From: Mesostigma viride
Taxonomy: Eukaryota; Streptophyta; Mesostigmatophyceae; Mesostigmatales; Mesostigmataceae
Assembly: GCA_009746045.1 (NCBI GenBank)
Contig: RPFO01000076.1
Span: 2,146,479 to 2,210,478, forward strand
Reading direction: 5' to 3'
DNA: 64,000 nt
Part shown: positions 20,527 to 34,542 of the stretch, piece by piece
Position numbering within the stretch: position 1 is the stretch's first letter
Layout of the letters: the number at the start of each line of letters is the position of its first letter
Notes under the pieces: model-generated
What the model was told of the DNA's origin: nothing
Databases searched by the model: none
What the model saw: the letters and a program-made list of their open reading frames with translations, nothing else
Program-made: the position numbers and the translations under genes

Positions 20527-23045
20527 TGTCGCGTTTGCGTGCCATATCATCCTGGACTGGTCATTACCGCTACTTGGAATGCATCCACTATCAGCAGTAA
20601 TCATGTGTGAGATATGCCACCTAGTAAAATGAGAATGAAAGGTGCGGTCCTTTAACGGCACCGCCACCTTCATGACAGGCAATCCGGCCCAACCAGCCGA
20701 TTCTTGAGACCATGCTTTATCATCAAAGCAACCAAAAGACCTTTCAATTCCAATGAGATACATGACGAATTACAAAGAGTGTCGAGTTGTAATGTTGTAG
20801 TTATAAGAGCAGCTGTGAGGTCCCTTGGTTGACGCCACTGCAGGCCCCTTGTGGCGGCAGTGCGCGTGTGTTCCCGACCTAGTTCCTACTGGCATTCTTG
20901 CCAACGACGACCAGGGTGCCCGAAGGCCCTGTCCCTTGTCTCGTTCTCAGTCTTACACACATTCTTAACAAAACCAATACATTGTCGTATCCGTCAGTCC
21001 ATCCTCATGGCAACTGACTGCATGCAACCACTCACGGGGGCTGCTCCGGGCTGCTCGAACTATTTCACCCCATGAAGACAACAAACCAGTTGTGAGGGAG
21101 AGAAACGGACGAACAACGACCACCATGGTTCGTTGCTCATCCTTCTATACTGCTCAAAGCTCAAGCCTGGCGGCTGGCGCCACTAGCGCCACTTTAGACA
21201 TCAGCCAATCATAACATTGTCTAATTTCCGACAAGCTAAACTTCAAGCTTTATCTGTCAAGCGAACACAAATATACAAGGGCAAATCTATCGGCTGTGCC
21301 AGGCACCGCCTGGGGCTTCCTTGCATTTGTGTCTGGTGTCCCACGTTGAAATCCTGAAATTGCACATCTGCTCAGTGCCTCGCCGGCTTGCTGCGTACCA
21401 GCATTCGGCAAACTGCCCTTGTGACGAATGTCAGTGAAATTCAGGTCCGCCCAAAAGTTCCGTCAGCAAATTCTGCGGACTTGGCGCGTGAGTACAATTG
21501 AGATCCGCGGCGTCAGTACCGGGCCGCGGTATAGCAACCCGCACAAGGCTGCGGACGTCAGAATTACGCTAAAATCTGAATTGCGGACGTGATAGATCAC
21601 GGACGCGACAGCTGTCGCGTTTGCGTGCCATATCATCCTGGACTGGTCATTACCGCTACTTGGAATGCATCCACTATCAGCAGTAATCATGTGTGAGATA
21701 TGCCACCTCCCCCCCCACTATTTAGCTCACAACAACGTGAGAGCAAAAAGTGAAAGAAAGGCATCTCACACTAAAGAAGGAAGCCCAAAGAGGGCGTCAT
21801 TCCAGGCAGCAGCAAAAAGGAAAAAAAAATAAAATCCAGCTGCTCAAAGATGCTTTTCCAGGATCAGCAACAACCTTAACATGCATGCTTTTAAAGGCTT
21901 AGCAATAACCCCTTCAATGGCTTTTTTTACAGGGAAAAGCCTAACCTCTTCAGATGCTTTTGAAGGCTAAGCAATAACCTCTTCAATGTGCTTCCCTGGG
22001 TGAAGTAGAAGGAACCCCAGGCTGGCCGGACTGAACCCATCATGGGTTGTTCGTCCGTTTAAAATGAGAATGAAAGGTGCGGTCCTTTAACGGCACCGCC
22101 ACCTTCATGACAGGCAATCCGGCCCAACCAGCCGATTCTTGAGACCATGCTTTATCATCAAAGCAACCAAAAGACCTTTCAATTCCAATGAGATACATGA
22201 CGAATTACAAAGAGTGTCGAGTTGTAATGTTGTAGTTATAAGAGCAGCTGTGAGGTCCCTTGGTTGACGCCACTGCAGGCCCCTTGTGGCGGCAGTGCGC
22301 GTGTGTTCCCGACCTAGTTCCTACTGGCATTCTTGCCAACGACGACCAGGGTGCCCGAAGGCCCTGTCCCTTGTCTCGTTCTCAGTCTTACACACATTCT
22401 TAACAAAACCAATACATTGTCGTATCCGTCAGTCCATCCTCATGGCAACTGACTGCATGCAACCACTCACGGGGGCTGCTCCGGGCTGCTCGAACTATTT
22501 CACCCCATGAAGACAACAAACCAGTTGTGAGGGAGAGAAACGGACGAACAACGACCACCATGGTTCGTTGCTCATCCTTCTATACTGCTCAAAGCTCAAG
22601 CCTGGCGGCTGGCGCCACTAGCGCCACTTTAGACATCAGCCAATCATAACATTGTCTAATTTCCGACAAGCTAAACTTCAAGCTTTATCTGTCAAGCGAA
22701 CACAAATATACAAGGGCAAATCTATCGGCTATGCCAGGCACCGCCTGGGGCTTCCTTGCATTTGTGTCTGGTGTCCCACGTTGAAATCCTGAAATTGCAC
22801 ATCTGCTCAGTGCCTCGCCGGCTTGCTGCGTACCAGCATTCGGCAAACTGCCCTTGTGACGAATGTCAGTGAAATTCAGGTCCGCCCAAAAGTTCCGTCA
22901 GCAAATTCAGCGGACTTGGCGCGTGAGTACAATTGAGATCCGCGGCGTCAGTACCGGGCCGCGGTATAGCAACCCGCACAAGGCTGCGGACGTCAGAATT
23001 ACGCTAAAATCTGAATTGCGGACGTGATAGATCACGGACGCGACA
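20527..23045. mobile_element. tandem pair of TIR elements, one internally deleted, 4-bp TSD
   Basis: Two head-to-tail copies, 20527-21610 and 21613-23045, separated by GC. Both start TGTCGCGT and end CGCGACA, so the termini are inverted. The whole block is bounded by CCCT (20523-20526 and 23046-23049). Removing it with one CCCT restores the Element I reading frame between protease and RT. Shared parts are 96 nt and 986 nt long in both copies. The second copy has 351 nt between them where the first has only AG. No transposase is seen, so it is non-autonomous. Confidence 0.85.
21709..22059. other. 351-nt segment present only in the second tandem copy
   Basis: Begins with a C-run and ends GTTCGTCCGTTT. 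The reverse complement of that end recurs inside the element (near 22540, AACGGACGAACAACGA), giving an internal inverted repeat. It may be the ancestral interior lost from copy one, or a later insertion. Confidence 0.6.
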
Positions 23046-23049
23046 CCCT

Positions 23050-23508
23050 TCCTTAGTCAGGAGAGAGGACGTGATCACTACTCCATCCTGGCATAGGAAA
23101 TTCTGCCCCAGAAGAGCAGGTCCCTGATAGCCCTCCAAGACACAAAATGCAGTGTCCTGTCCAAGGATAGGAATAGATACCTCACCCAGTACCTTCACTT
23201 GTACCCCGCCACTGAAGTCAGACACAAACTGATAGCTGGGTTCAGTCATGCTGTACCCTGCTGCAGCTCTGGTCCCAATGATGGAGACCTGAGAATTAGT
23301 GTCTACCTCTAAGGCAGTGTCCAGCCCCAGATTGCCATGCCACCTGAGCTTGGCTACCTTGGGCTGCTTCTTGGCTCTTTGAAGAGCCCCAATCAATCCA
23401 GCCAAACTAGTCCCCCTCCTGGGCTTGGTTAGAGCCTTGGGCTTGACAGTTGACTCCCCAGCTGTTGACCTTGCAGCCTGTTCAACAAGTACCTCTGCAA
23501 CCTGGCCA
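23050..23508 (-). CDS. pol: Element I protease-like domain (pol segment between INT and RT)
   Basis: The segment is open on the minus strand and belongs to pol: it continues the integrase frame across Element II and the RT frame across the TIR element. It has the retropepsin layout: a hydrophobic strand into VDTNSQVSII (about 23278-23307), a flap-like middle and the second signature GPALLGQNFL. In classic retropepsins the active site is D-T/S-G; here Gly is replaced by Asn. The related Elements II and III have DTQ in this place. It would cut the polyprotein if active. The position C-terminal to integrase is unlike both Copia and Gypsy. Confidence 0.7.
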
Positions 23509-23513
23509 GGGCT

Positions 23514-23858
23514 AGTTAAAGCCCGACCGGCTCAGCTATGGCGGTCGGTCACGTTGAGCTTGGGATAAGGTGAACACAGAGAACTGCTGTCGGAGCTGGC
23601 CCACCACTGGTTTATGTCTTAGCCAGCAAACCCTATCCGGTTAGCCGTAACCGTGGGACAAGCTAGCTGTCCGTACCGACCCGGATAAGGCCCCGGACTG
23701 GGGCCTAGGTGGCGCCAGCCCTAGGCGCCGCCCTTAGACCGGTCGACCGCATCGGACCGCCGGATTATAGCCGGCGGCTTAGCGGACGCTAGCGGAAGGC
23801 GTGCGGACGGACATGGGGAACTTAGAGCCAGATCCTAGGGCTCTAGAGTTACTCAACT
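23514..23858 (-). repeat. Element II 3' LTR
   Basis: 345 nt, identical to 52325-52669 except about one base (CCAGCCC versus CCGGCCC). AGTT...AACT termini. Confidence 0.95.
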
Positions 23859-24236
23859 CCGACATACTCTTTTGTTCTTTGATTAATTATCAAAATAATT
23901 ACATCAAATGCAGACCATACAAAAACCTCTAAGGTAGGGAACTCAAGGGGGCCTCAAGGCCGTCAAAATCACCACGGTATCGACCCGCGCCCTTGTGATC
24001 ACACATGAATAGTGATGTAATAAGTATCGAGAAAAAAACAACTATGCCACCAGACAAAAGGTGACCCATTTATTAGGACCAGTGACCCGCCGACGGGCCC
24101 AAGGCACCGTCCAACGTGGCTAGGGTATGGTCAGGACAAGCAAAAAAAACTACCACCATGATATTCGTGAATGCTAGCAACACAGGGTGAGTTATGGCTG
24201 TATTCATAAAGCGCCCGAGCCGTAACCCTGTGTGGC
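23859..24236. other. Element II 3' untranslated region
   Basis: About 380 nt between the RNase H stop and the 3' LTR, no ORF. The strip next to the LTR is A/G-rich on the minus strand (AAAGAACAAAAGAG), a weak polypurine tract. Confidence 0.6.
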
Positions 24237-26578
24237 TCACGGGTGTTGCATCGTCATGCGCTTGCGCAACACTGCGTACTGCGGGGCAGCCTCCCGCGCC
24301 TCCTTGGTGAGTGCATCCGCGGGATTGAGTTCATCCGCGATGTGCTGGAGACGCGTGACGCAGGAGGCCGCCTCAGCGAGTACGAGGTAATCAACGTCCT
24401 GTGACCGCGCATAGGGATTGTCAAGGAAGGCCAAACAACTTTGTGAGTCAGTGTGCACCGTGCTAGTCCAGTGAAGAGTGAACCCACACGAGCCAAATAC
24501 CCAACCCAGCAAGTACCGCAGCCACATGCCATGTGAGATAGCTGAAACAATGCCCCGGCATTCAGCCGTGTTGGGGCTAGTGGCAATGCGGCTGTGCAAG
24601 CGCGAGTACCAATCTAACAACATGCCAGGCTGTCCCTCATTGCTGATAAAGAACAGTGCCCCCATGCGGGCCCGCACTTGGCTGACTGTGCGCGTCTCTA
24701 GATTAGCATCCGTCACTATCTCGAGGTGCACCGGCTGTGAGCAATCGAGCCCACGAAGCACAATGCCGGGCGTCATGGCCAGCTGCCGCCGAACATGAAT
24801 GGACCCTAGTCCTTCCAGCACATCATCGGGCAGGCGAGCGAGCACCGCCAAATCAGGTGCCACCGTGTCCGCCAACCACCCGAGCTTGCCCTTAACCGAG
24901 GGCCCATGGGTTGCCAACAGCGGGGACGGGAGGTCGGCCAGCAGGTCAACCACATAGTTGCGGCTATCCTGCATGTGCATGACCCATTCGCCAGAACGCG
25001 AATCCCGCTGCAACGTAGACTGCACGCCGCAAAACACCACGGGTTTACCCTCCTCATGATCCACCGCCCTGCCCAGGGGAAACTTAGCCGCCACTGCAGC
25101 AAGAAACTGGGTAGCAAAGGTGCGAGGTGCCACCAGCTTGAAGTCATCGCCATGCCACACGAAGAGGGCTGGCTCGCCAGGGACGCCGGTGGGGACCACA
25201 AAGAAGTTAGGATCAGCGCGATGGTACGTGGCCCCTAAGCTCTGCAAGACCTCCTCCGCGGAAATGCGGAAGATGATGGGAGAGCTCTGCAGCCCCTCCA
25301 CCCCTGTCAACAGCTCGATATACTCGCTGCCAATGGTGCCATCCTGCCAGACCACCGGGACCTTCACCACGTAGCGGGTGCCTTGCCATGTTTGCTGCGC
25401 GACCCCAGCGTCGCTGTGGAGGAATGCCCGCTGAAAGTCACCGCACCACATCCCGTAGTCCTTGCCCGCGTTCCGCTTGCCCAAGTAGATGACCGTCAGT
25501 AGCCGATGCGAAACATGGTTGAGCCCAGGGGTATAAAGATCCTTGGCGTCCAGCGGGGAGGACCCCTTCGTCTCCGTGACCACGGGCCTAACCCGGAACA
25601 CCACCGAAGAGTTGGTCTCGTCCGGCTTGTAGGTGAGCACGAACTTCAACCGCAACCGCGTGGCCCCGGCTGGCACACTCTCCAATCCTCGGTAGACCTC
25701 GCGCTCTCGCCACTGCTCCTTGGCTCGAATGAACGCGTCGCGCCACAAAGCAAACTTGAGAGGATCTTGACAGTCCAGGACAAGTTGCTCCCACGTCACA
25801 GGGCTATCCGCCGCCAGTGAGTGTGAGTGGAGGCCGAAGCTGCGCGGGTGCCAATCCTGAGGCTGAATGATGGACTGGACGAGCGGCGGTGTGGAAAACG
25901 CCGCCATCGGTAAGCGCCGCACGACGCCGGGCTGCCCGACCACCACCCCCAATGGAGCGTGGTACTCGCGAAGCGGGATGCTGCCCACCCCCGCGACTGA
26001 CAGCAAGTCAGCGGACACTGAGAACCCCGGGTATGATACGAAAGGTTCGCCCAGCAAGGCCACATCCTCGTAGCCATCCACGACGTGAAACGGCGTGTCA
26101 ATGCCCAACACCGGCAGCACCACCATCCCGGTAACTTGATATGCCGAAGTGCCTGCAAAGTCGGTCACCGATTTGTACGGCGACTCTAGCACTGGATACA
26201 GGGTGGCTGCCCGACGAGAGATAATAGACACGGATGCTTGCGTGTCCACAGCCACCAGCTGCCACGGTCTACACGTAGGAAACAAGGCTGACTTAACCGG
26301 CCTGACCCCCTGTGAGAGAGTTTTGACCTGAGCCACCCCTGATGCAGCTTTCGCTTTAAGCGCCTGAGCACGCCACAAGGCCGTGACCGTTGAAGCCAGG
26401 TCCCTAGGTGGGCGAGGCGCATGGGCAGGACCCTGACCCTCCGGCGAGGCCACGCTAGGCGGGCCTCCCACATTATCCGTGGCTAGCACAGGAGGTGAGT
26501 CACTACGTGCACTAGGTCCCGTCAAACCCACCCCATCCTCATCCCACCCATCCACGGGGTCATATTGGGGCCCAGGGG
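24237..26578 (-). CDS. pol: Element II protease-RT-RNase H polyprotein
   Basis: A long open frame of about 770 codons on the minus strand. After a Pro/Ser-rich linker comes the retropepsin-like domain: VDTQASVSII (about residue 107) and VALLGEPF. Then a Copia-type RT: FRVRPVVTETKG, motif A in MWCGDFQRAFLHSD, VEGLQSSPIIFRI, and the catalytic pair in WHGDDFKLVAP (HGDD instead of YVDD). A C-terminal RNase H shows D (IVTDANLETRT), E (TAECRGIVSA), D (VHTDSQSCL) and D (SQDVDYLVLAE), ending in NPADALTKE. The N-terminal boundary overlaps the integrase frame; no ATG precedes the protease, so it is expressed by fusion. It appears intact and may be active. Copia-type RT is certain; protease by motif. 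Confidence 0.9.
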
Positions 26579-27467
26579 AGGGGGGGGTGTAGCTGTGTCT
26601 GCCCCTGGGAGCGACCCGTGGGGTACCACCTCAGATGCTACGACAGGCGCATTATCCTTCACTACCCACCCCAGTGCCCTGTTGGCTGCCAGCTCACTCT
26701 CCATGCTATCCCCTTGCTTATAGCCTGCCACCGATGCCCATGGTACCCTATACACCCGATCATTCCACTCTATGTCTATGACCCGCAGCGGCCAGTCTAA
26801 CTTTGTGATGGCCCCAGGCCCCTGCATGGTGCCCCGTTTGCCGCTGGGCGAGCTCTCCTTGTGGAACATGACCAACTGCCCGACCTCAAAAGCGCTAGAC
26901 AAATCAGGCAGCGTGGCATCCTTGAGCCGCAGCTTGGCGGCGGTATCCTGTAGATGCTGTTGGTATGCCTCTACTACCTCGGGTGAGTAGGTGCCCGCTG
27001 ACAGCCCCCGAGGCGTGACTAGCCCAAAGCCCTTGACATCAAGCACGTGCCTATGGTTGCACACATGCATGAGCTCCTTGCACCACGCCGACTTGACCGC
27101 GTAGGATTTGCCATGTGGGTTATCCTGTCGCTTGGCTGCCACAGTCTTGACATAGCTTACAGTGCGATCTATCATGCCCATATTGCCGTGATCCTCACGC
27201 CCCACGATGACCACGGCCTCCATCCCCGGCAAACCTTGCACACAGCGGAACTGCTGGTCTAGCATGAGCTCCACTACGGGATGAAAGAAAGCCAGGCTGA
27301 TCTTGATAGCCCTGTGCAGGTCAGCCTCAAACATGTGAGGCAGCGGCTCAATGTAGGTGGCCTTGCTGAACCTATCCTTGACTATGAAATAGGTGTCCCC
27401 CCCTTCCATGTGCATGACATCCCCCACAAGGTACCCTCGCTCCAAGGGTGGAGTCTTGGCATGACGC
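26522..27467 (-). CDS. pol: Element II integrase core and C-terminal domain
   Basis: The frame is open on the minus strand from the CACTA-like insertion to a stop at 26522. Seen in order: core aspartate in LVGDVMHMEGGD and KDRFSKATYIEP, second aspartate in ELMLDQQFRC, and a G-R-E-D-H-G-N-M-G-M-I-D-R block where retroviral integrases have the catalytic E in NG..ER. A C-terminal SH3-like part follows (VGQLVMFHKESSPSGKRG to YRVPWASVAGYK). The zinc-finger part (HRAYGH then CPAC) sits on the other side of the insertion in the gag frame; removing the insertion with its CT duplication joins the two in frame. The exit into the protease frame needs a one-base shift, most likely at the eight-base C run (minus-strand reading) just upstream at about 26584. 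Confidence 0.8.
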
Positions 27468-27514
27468 CTCACTAACCGTTTTTCTCACCGGGGCGGCACG
27501 GTAACCGGGCCGGT

Positions 27515-28240
27515 TCGCCAGTTAGCCGGGGCGGTAGCCGGTCCAGTTACCGTGCCGCCCCCGGCAACCGGCCCCGGCAACTGCCAGCTCATTCGCTGGC
27601 CCGGAAACCGGGGCGGCAGCCGGGGCAGCGCATGGCGGCGCATTCGCAGGGCCGGCAACCGGGGCCGGTAGCCAGGGCGGCGCATGGCGGCGCATTCGCA
27701 GGGCCGGCAACCGGGGCCGGTAGCCAGGGCTGCGCATGGCGGCGCATCGCACGGTCGGCAACCGGGGCTGGTAGGCAGGGCGGCGCATGGCGGCGCATTC
27801 GTACTGCAGGCAGCCGGGGCCGGTAGCCAGGGCTGCGCATGGCGGCGCATTCGCAGGGCCGGCGACCGGGGCCGGTAGCCAGGGCTGCGCATGGCGGCGC
27901 ATTCGCACTGCAGGCAGCCGGGGCCGGTAGCCGGGGCAGCGCATGGCAGCGCATTCGCAGGGCCGGCGACCGGGGCCGGTAGCCAGGGCGGCGCATGGCG
28001 GCGCATTCGCACTGCAGGCAACCGGGGCCGGTAGCCGGGGCTGCGCATGGCAGCGCATTCGCAGGGCCCGGCGACCGGGGCCGGTAGCCAGGGCGGCGCA
28101 TGGCGGCGCATTCGCACTGCAGGCAGCCGGGGCCGGTAGCCAGGGCTGCGCATGGCGGCGCATTCGCAGGGCCGGCAACCGGGGCCGGTAGCCAGGGCTG
28201 CGCATGGCGGCGCATTCGCAGGGCCGGCGACCGGGGCCGA
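27515..28240. repeat. left subterminal array of the CACTA-like element
   Basis: About 14 units of roughly 52-54 nt built on GGCGGCGCATTCGCAGGGCC and GGCAACCGGGGCCGGTAGCC. Unit boundaries alternate between two variants (CAGGGCCGG and CACTGCAGGC). Long Ala/Arg/Pro-rich open frames on both strands result from the repeat and are not counted as genes. Confidence 0.9.
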
Positions 28241-28356
28241 CAGTACTGAATTACTGCCCGCTGCGCATGCCGGCCATGGCCAATCTCCTTTATTATTTAA
28301 ATTATATGCAAAAATCCCCTTTCTCCTGTTGTGTACGCACAGGGATTAAAAGCACT

Positions 28357-29631
<1,275 letters not shown>

Positions 29632-29649
29632 TCGATGGATGGATGGATT

Positions 29650-30660
29650 GATTAATTAGTTAATTAGACTCGTGATGGATGGATGGATGGGTGCAACCAG
29701 TCCTACATCTTCTTTTCTTTTTTCTTTCTCTTTTTTCTTTTTCCCTTTGTAATGTATACTCCTTACTTATTCTTTTAGCGCCTTCGTGTATGTGTGTTTT
29801 CCCTATCAACCTAACTTGTTACCCTCTGTCTCCCTCCACACAGGTCTACCTAGAGATCAAGGAGACAACCAGCGCAGAGATAGCCATGCACGCGGCTCCC
29901 GCGGCCACCACGTCTTTCCTCTCAGACAACTACCCTAGTCCTTCCACGGCGTTGGATCGCCATGCGTCCCGGCATAGTTGTCTTACTTCACACGGAGGTG
30001 CAGGTGCACCATGTGCACCCAGAGTAGGTGGCTGTTTACGCCCCCCACCTGCAGGTCGTAGCCCAGAATCAAGAATGTATTAAAAACCATAGGCCCCCTT
30101 CTCAGGGCCATGTGTTATGTCCCATCCCATGTTCCCCTCCCGCTGAGGACTTATGCTCACGTGACGCAGTCACGTGTCTATTAATTAATTAGTTAATTAA
30201 TTAATTAATTAATGTGTTATGATTAACGTGTTATGTATACCCCCAGCAGACTAATTAATGAATTAGTTGTCGAAGCTCTGAATGGGGTGAAAACTCATAT
30301 TTTCATTACCATCTTATTTACAGTGGACCCCTCTTTTTGTAGCTACGTTATCATTGGTAGTTCAACAATGCCACACACCCCATGTGTGCCCTCCTACCCC
30401 ATCTGTCCTTGAAAGTACTCGTGTAAGCAAGACAACCACCAATGAAATGAATGCATGCATACTTTGGTTGCCTTGGGGGGGTCACTGCACACGAAAATTC
30501 AATTAGACATGCCTCCCCCTTTCCATCACACAGAGGGTTCACTCTTTCTACCCCAATCTGTCACGCCTGTGACCACGAAGTTAGCAGGAACGCAGGCATT
30601 TGAGCTCGGCACTCTGAGGAAGCTGCTATACTGGCCTGCGCTGGTTGTCTCTTTGGTACT
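29650..30660. other. region with second inverted 16-mer pair and a candidate 3' splice site
   Basis: GAGACAACCAGCGCAG occurs at about 29861-29876 and inverted at 30636-30651. Upstream of the first copy, a long pyrimidine tract (29700-29840) ends in CCTCCACACAG, a good intron 3' end, after which a frame stays open to 30083. This could be an exon remnant of an unknown gene. Multiple TTAATTAA runs surround it. Confidence 0.35.
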
Positions 30661-33600
30661 GCTCATAAGCGGTCCTTGCGTGGATACGACTCCTCAGCGT
30701 TCAAGGCAACCTCGTCACGTTTCACCCCGTTTGCCTCTTTCACTCTCATGCCCTGAAAGTAGGAAGGCTACACTCACAGGACGCCCACCCGGTATTGTCC
30801 TGAGGGGCGAGAAGGCATGACACGGGAAAGAAAATTCTCCACGACACCGCACCACGTTGGTAGTCCGCGTGGGAGGCTTGCGGGTGAGGACGAGAACATC
30901 CCACGCGAAGTAAGATGCTGGGAGGACGGTGTGCAGGATGAAGATCAGAAGCCGGGAGAGCCAGCTTTCGCGCTTGAGATGCTCGTCGCAGGCGTGGTAT
31001 TGCATGCGGCCCTTGTCGCCGATGTCCGATGCGCCTTCTGAAGGGTGAACTCACCGTCAATGCGCCGGGATGTCCGCATAGACGCCATTCGCGAAACTCA
31101 GCCGCTGTTGAATCCGAAACCGTGGGCGCTCCTGTGGATCAAATCATTTCTGACGGCCGCTGCTTTCATGGGCGCCCGCCCCCCAATCCTTTCTCTTCCT
31201 CCACTTACCTGCCCTCTTGTATTGGTGCCTCGGCGTGCGGTCGTGCGCGGCCGCCATGCGGCGAGCAGCAGATAGCACGCCAGCATGGGCCTCATTAACG
31301 TCTTCCTCAAAAGATGACTCGGCCATGGTCGTCTGCAATGATAGTTAGTATACCATCGACCCTCGGTTTCACCTACAATGCAGACCCCACGTAAGATACG
31401 TAGCAAGAAAATGCATGGCGATAATCATACAGGGAAAAAACCCAAAAAAACGATGTACAGAAGTATGAACAGTGGTAGTGACTAGTGGCTCTAGATCTAA
31501 TAACCAATTCCATCGACCTGCCTGCATGCACCGCACTGTTTGCAGTGTTCGACCCGGACAGGAAAATGTTTTCCGTGATTGACGCAAACGTTTGCAGTTG
31601 TTAACAACAACTCTCCCGTTGCGCGGTTCACCGGCGTGGGAATAAAAGCGTGAGAATAAATAACTCAACTCCACTCCACTCTCCCGTTGCTGAACTAGTG
31701 AAATTGGTCTGCGTACCCGTGCTTGGCCGTTTTCAGGCTTCAGCTGTTCAGTTCTCAACCTACGTACGTCATCAGACGCCTGACGAGTGAGTTGGCGTCA
31801 CTTGGCGAGCTTTTCAAGAAATACAAGTTGTAGCAGGGTTGTAGTCCAAGATTCAGCAACGCTGACAACTGTGTTAGTAACAGCTGATGGACTGACGTCT
31901 GACGGGGATTTTCAGATCCGTGGGCAGGCTTATACAAGCAAGTCTCCCGCTGAAGCTCGAGTAACATTGTCAAGCTTGTAATTGTCAAGCCTGTCACTGT
32001 CAAGCCTGTCAATTGTCAAGTCTGTCATGCATCATCAATATTCAATGCCTGCCGCGAGCGCCGACGTGGCCGCTGAATTCCCTTCGCAGATGTCCATCCA
32101 AGCGTGTTGCGCAACCTTAGTTAACCTTCTCGGCGACGTAAAGCCCATCCGGGGGGCATAACTCGTGCATGCAAAGCGACTCCCCATAGCTTCCCAGTGT
32201 AGAAGTCTTTTTAGTCTTGCTAGCGCCGAAGATTTGTGCAACGTATCGTCGCACGTGACGGATGGGACATGCTATCGTATTCTCTCTAGGTAGCAGCACG
32301 TCCGGGGTTTGTAGGGAGGCGGACGGCCACGAAGCTGCAGCACGCGCGCGTTGCTGGTAAGAGTTGCAAGGCTGTTTGCAGCGCGCTAGTTTGGTGGGCA
32401 ATGGAGCCGTACTTGTAGGCAACCGAATGATGTCATTTTGCAAATGGCATGTCTTTTTCCACGGAGGTCGTTGCCGCGAGCTTTGTCTTGTACGGTGGTA
32501 GATACTTTCCGAGGGTTGGTGTGCGGCGTTTGACTTGTGGGGCTGATGTCGATGCTGTTTCAGCGGTCCGATGTGCCTAAGTCGCTCGCGCTACTGCACT
32601 ACGCCTGGCAGTACGCCTTGTCAGTTGGATGATTAATGGCCACCTCCGGCAAACCCGAAGTGTGATAGCATCCTCGATTCGGCCCTGGTATGCGGGGGGG
32701 TGTATTCGTGGCGACAACACTTCGTGCTTAAATACCGGCCATCTTTGTGTCTTTGCATGCAGGTAGTGCAGACGTGCTTTGTCTTGTCCCAGCTGGCCGA
32801 CCTTTTCGTAACGTTTTTTTATGGAGATGTGGATTAGCAACCAATTTGGTGCATGCCGCCCCCCTGTGATTTAGATATCTGTTTGTGTCTGTTCTTTCAC
32901 AGCCAGTCATGGCTGTCTGCAGTATTGGCATTGCCAGTTGAATGGCTTCACTGACTCGTACTGCATGTTCGCAACTGGATGTCTGTGCCTGCACGATGCG
33001 GGGATCACGACTTTTGATGCATTGTGGAGAAAGTGCAGGTGCGTATTGCTTTTGCTGCCTGGCATGGCCTTCAGATGCGACGACTATCTGCCACTCGGCT
33101 GCGGCATCGTGGCTTGCAGAGGTTGTGTACCTCTTGAATCAGGGTAGCTTCTGGTTTTTGAATGGCTTGCCGTGTTTTGCAGGCCAGTCCACGTCAGGCC
33201 GACATGTTGTACCTCTCCAGAAAGTCCCCAGCTGTGATTTCCACAATCCCCCCTCAACTGCCTCTACCAAGCGCACGTCACTTATTTGCGTTGTGATGCC
33301 CTGCTATGTCCTGCAATACCCTGTGCTATGTCGCAATGCACTTCAACGCTCCACGATCTTCATTTCCCTCCTTGATCGCCGTGTGCTGTGCTGTGCATTG
33401 CAGGTTATGGCCCATCCATACTGCACAGCAATCAGTACGCTCACGAAAGGGACCAGGGCGTGATTTTAGGGAAGAGTTCCATACACGCGAGATATGAGAC
33501 GTGCTGGCATCGATGCCCGCTGTGGGCTGAGCTGTGGTGATGATATAGTTGGGGAGTTAGGTCGGTAGTTATGACAGCAAAGCACATATTGTGAGACTCG

Positions 33601-33727
33601 CTTCACTCAGCGCTCTTCCTCACATGCATTTCATATTACACATGCCGGATACATGCATCAGTCGCCTTGACGGGTGATGTTACTTTATAAGCGCGTAAAC
33701 GCGAGTCGACCTACGCAGAGTGCAGAG
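30661..33727. other. unassigned interior of the CACTA-like element
   Basis: Several overlapping short frames exist on both strands, without a recognised motif. A small direct repeat of GTCAAGCCTGTCA units lies at about 31970-32025. I see no transposase DDE motif, but a diverged intron-containing transposase cannot be excluded. Confidence 0.35.
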
Positions 33728-34542
33728 TGTTTGGATTGGGAGAGGAAACTAATGGGTTTTACACAATGCCTTGTGCTTGGCCTTGCTACCCACACACCTT
33801 GCAGGTGCTGAAAGAAAGAGAGGTTGAAGACAATTTACGTGGAAGAATAAATGGCTTTATTAGAATATAATAGTTGGAGAAGAGCTTGAATGGAGGTTGA
33901 ATGGAGGTTGAATGGAGGTACCTGCCCTTAGGGGGCAGTTTCCTTTTATACCTTTTAGGCTAGGAAGGATGACATCAGCAATGACATCATCACAGAAGCT
34001 TGTAGAAACATCCTAGCATATTCCTAGCATATTCCCAGCATATTCTCAGTATATTCCAGGAATATTCCTGGCATATTCTTAGAACATTCCTAGAACATTC
34101 TAGACATGATCCAATGAGCTGGCATAATAGCTAGATGCCAAGTGTCTACATAATAATGTGCCACATAACATAATTAATAAAGTGACACATCTCTTCTCCT
34201 TGGAGTGACAAGTGTCATGCAATGAGTCTACCCACTTGTCATCATGTAAGTCATAACATGTGTCATCATGAGCTGCCAACACTTGTCAGCTCATGGACCA
34301 AACACTTGTCCAATAGGCCATAGCACCACTTGTCAATCAAATACGTGATGCTACTAGGCTGACTCAGGTACAAGTCATCCATGTCCAAGTATAGGACTAT
34401 GGCACATGAATATTGATCAGCTCATTGAGCCCAATCCATCTAGCTCATATAGCTATCAAATTCCCAGTCCATATAATAAATCCAACAAGAAATAAATCAG
34501 GCTGGGATATATTGTGGCCAGGTGGATATAATATCCCTAACA
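33728..34542 (-). repeat. Copia 3' LTR
   Basis: Near-identical to 37441-38258. The few differences are small indels (for example TCTTCTCCTTGG versus TCTTTCCTTGG). TG...CA ends. Confidence 0.95.

Noticed and set aside
27485-28215. Long Arg/Pro/Ala-rich frames over the GC-rich array
   Set aside because: Subterminal repeat of the CACTA-like element; all frames open.
27515-28240. CRISPR-like array with regular units
   Set aside because: Units have no unique spacers of constant length, context is a eukaryotic transposon end and no cas genes exist.
32942-33463. 173-codon open frame with many Cys residues
   Set aside because: No motif, no homologous layout, start context weak; treated as chance.
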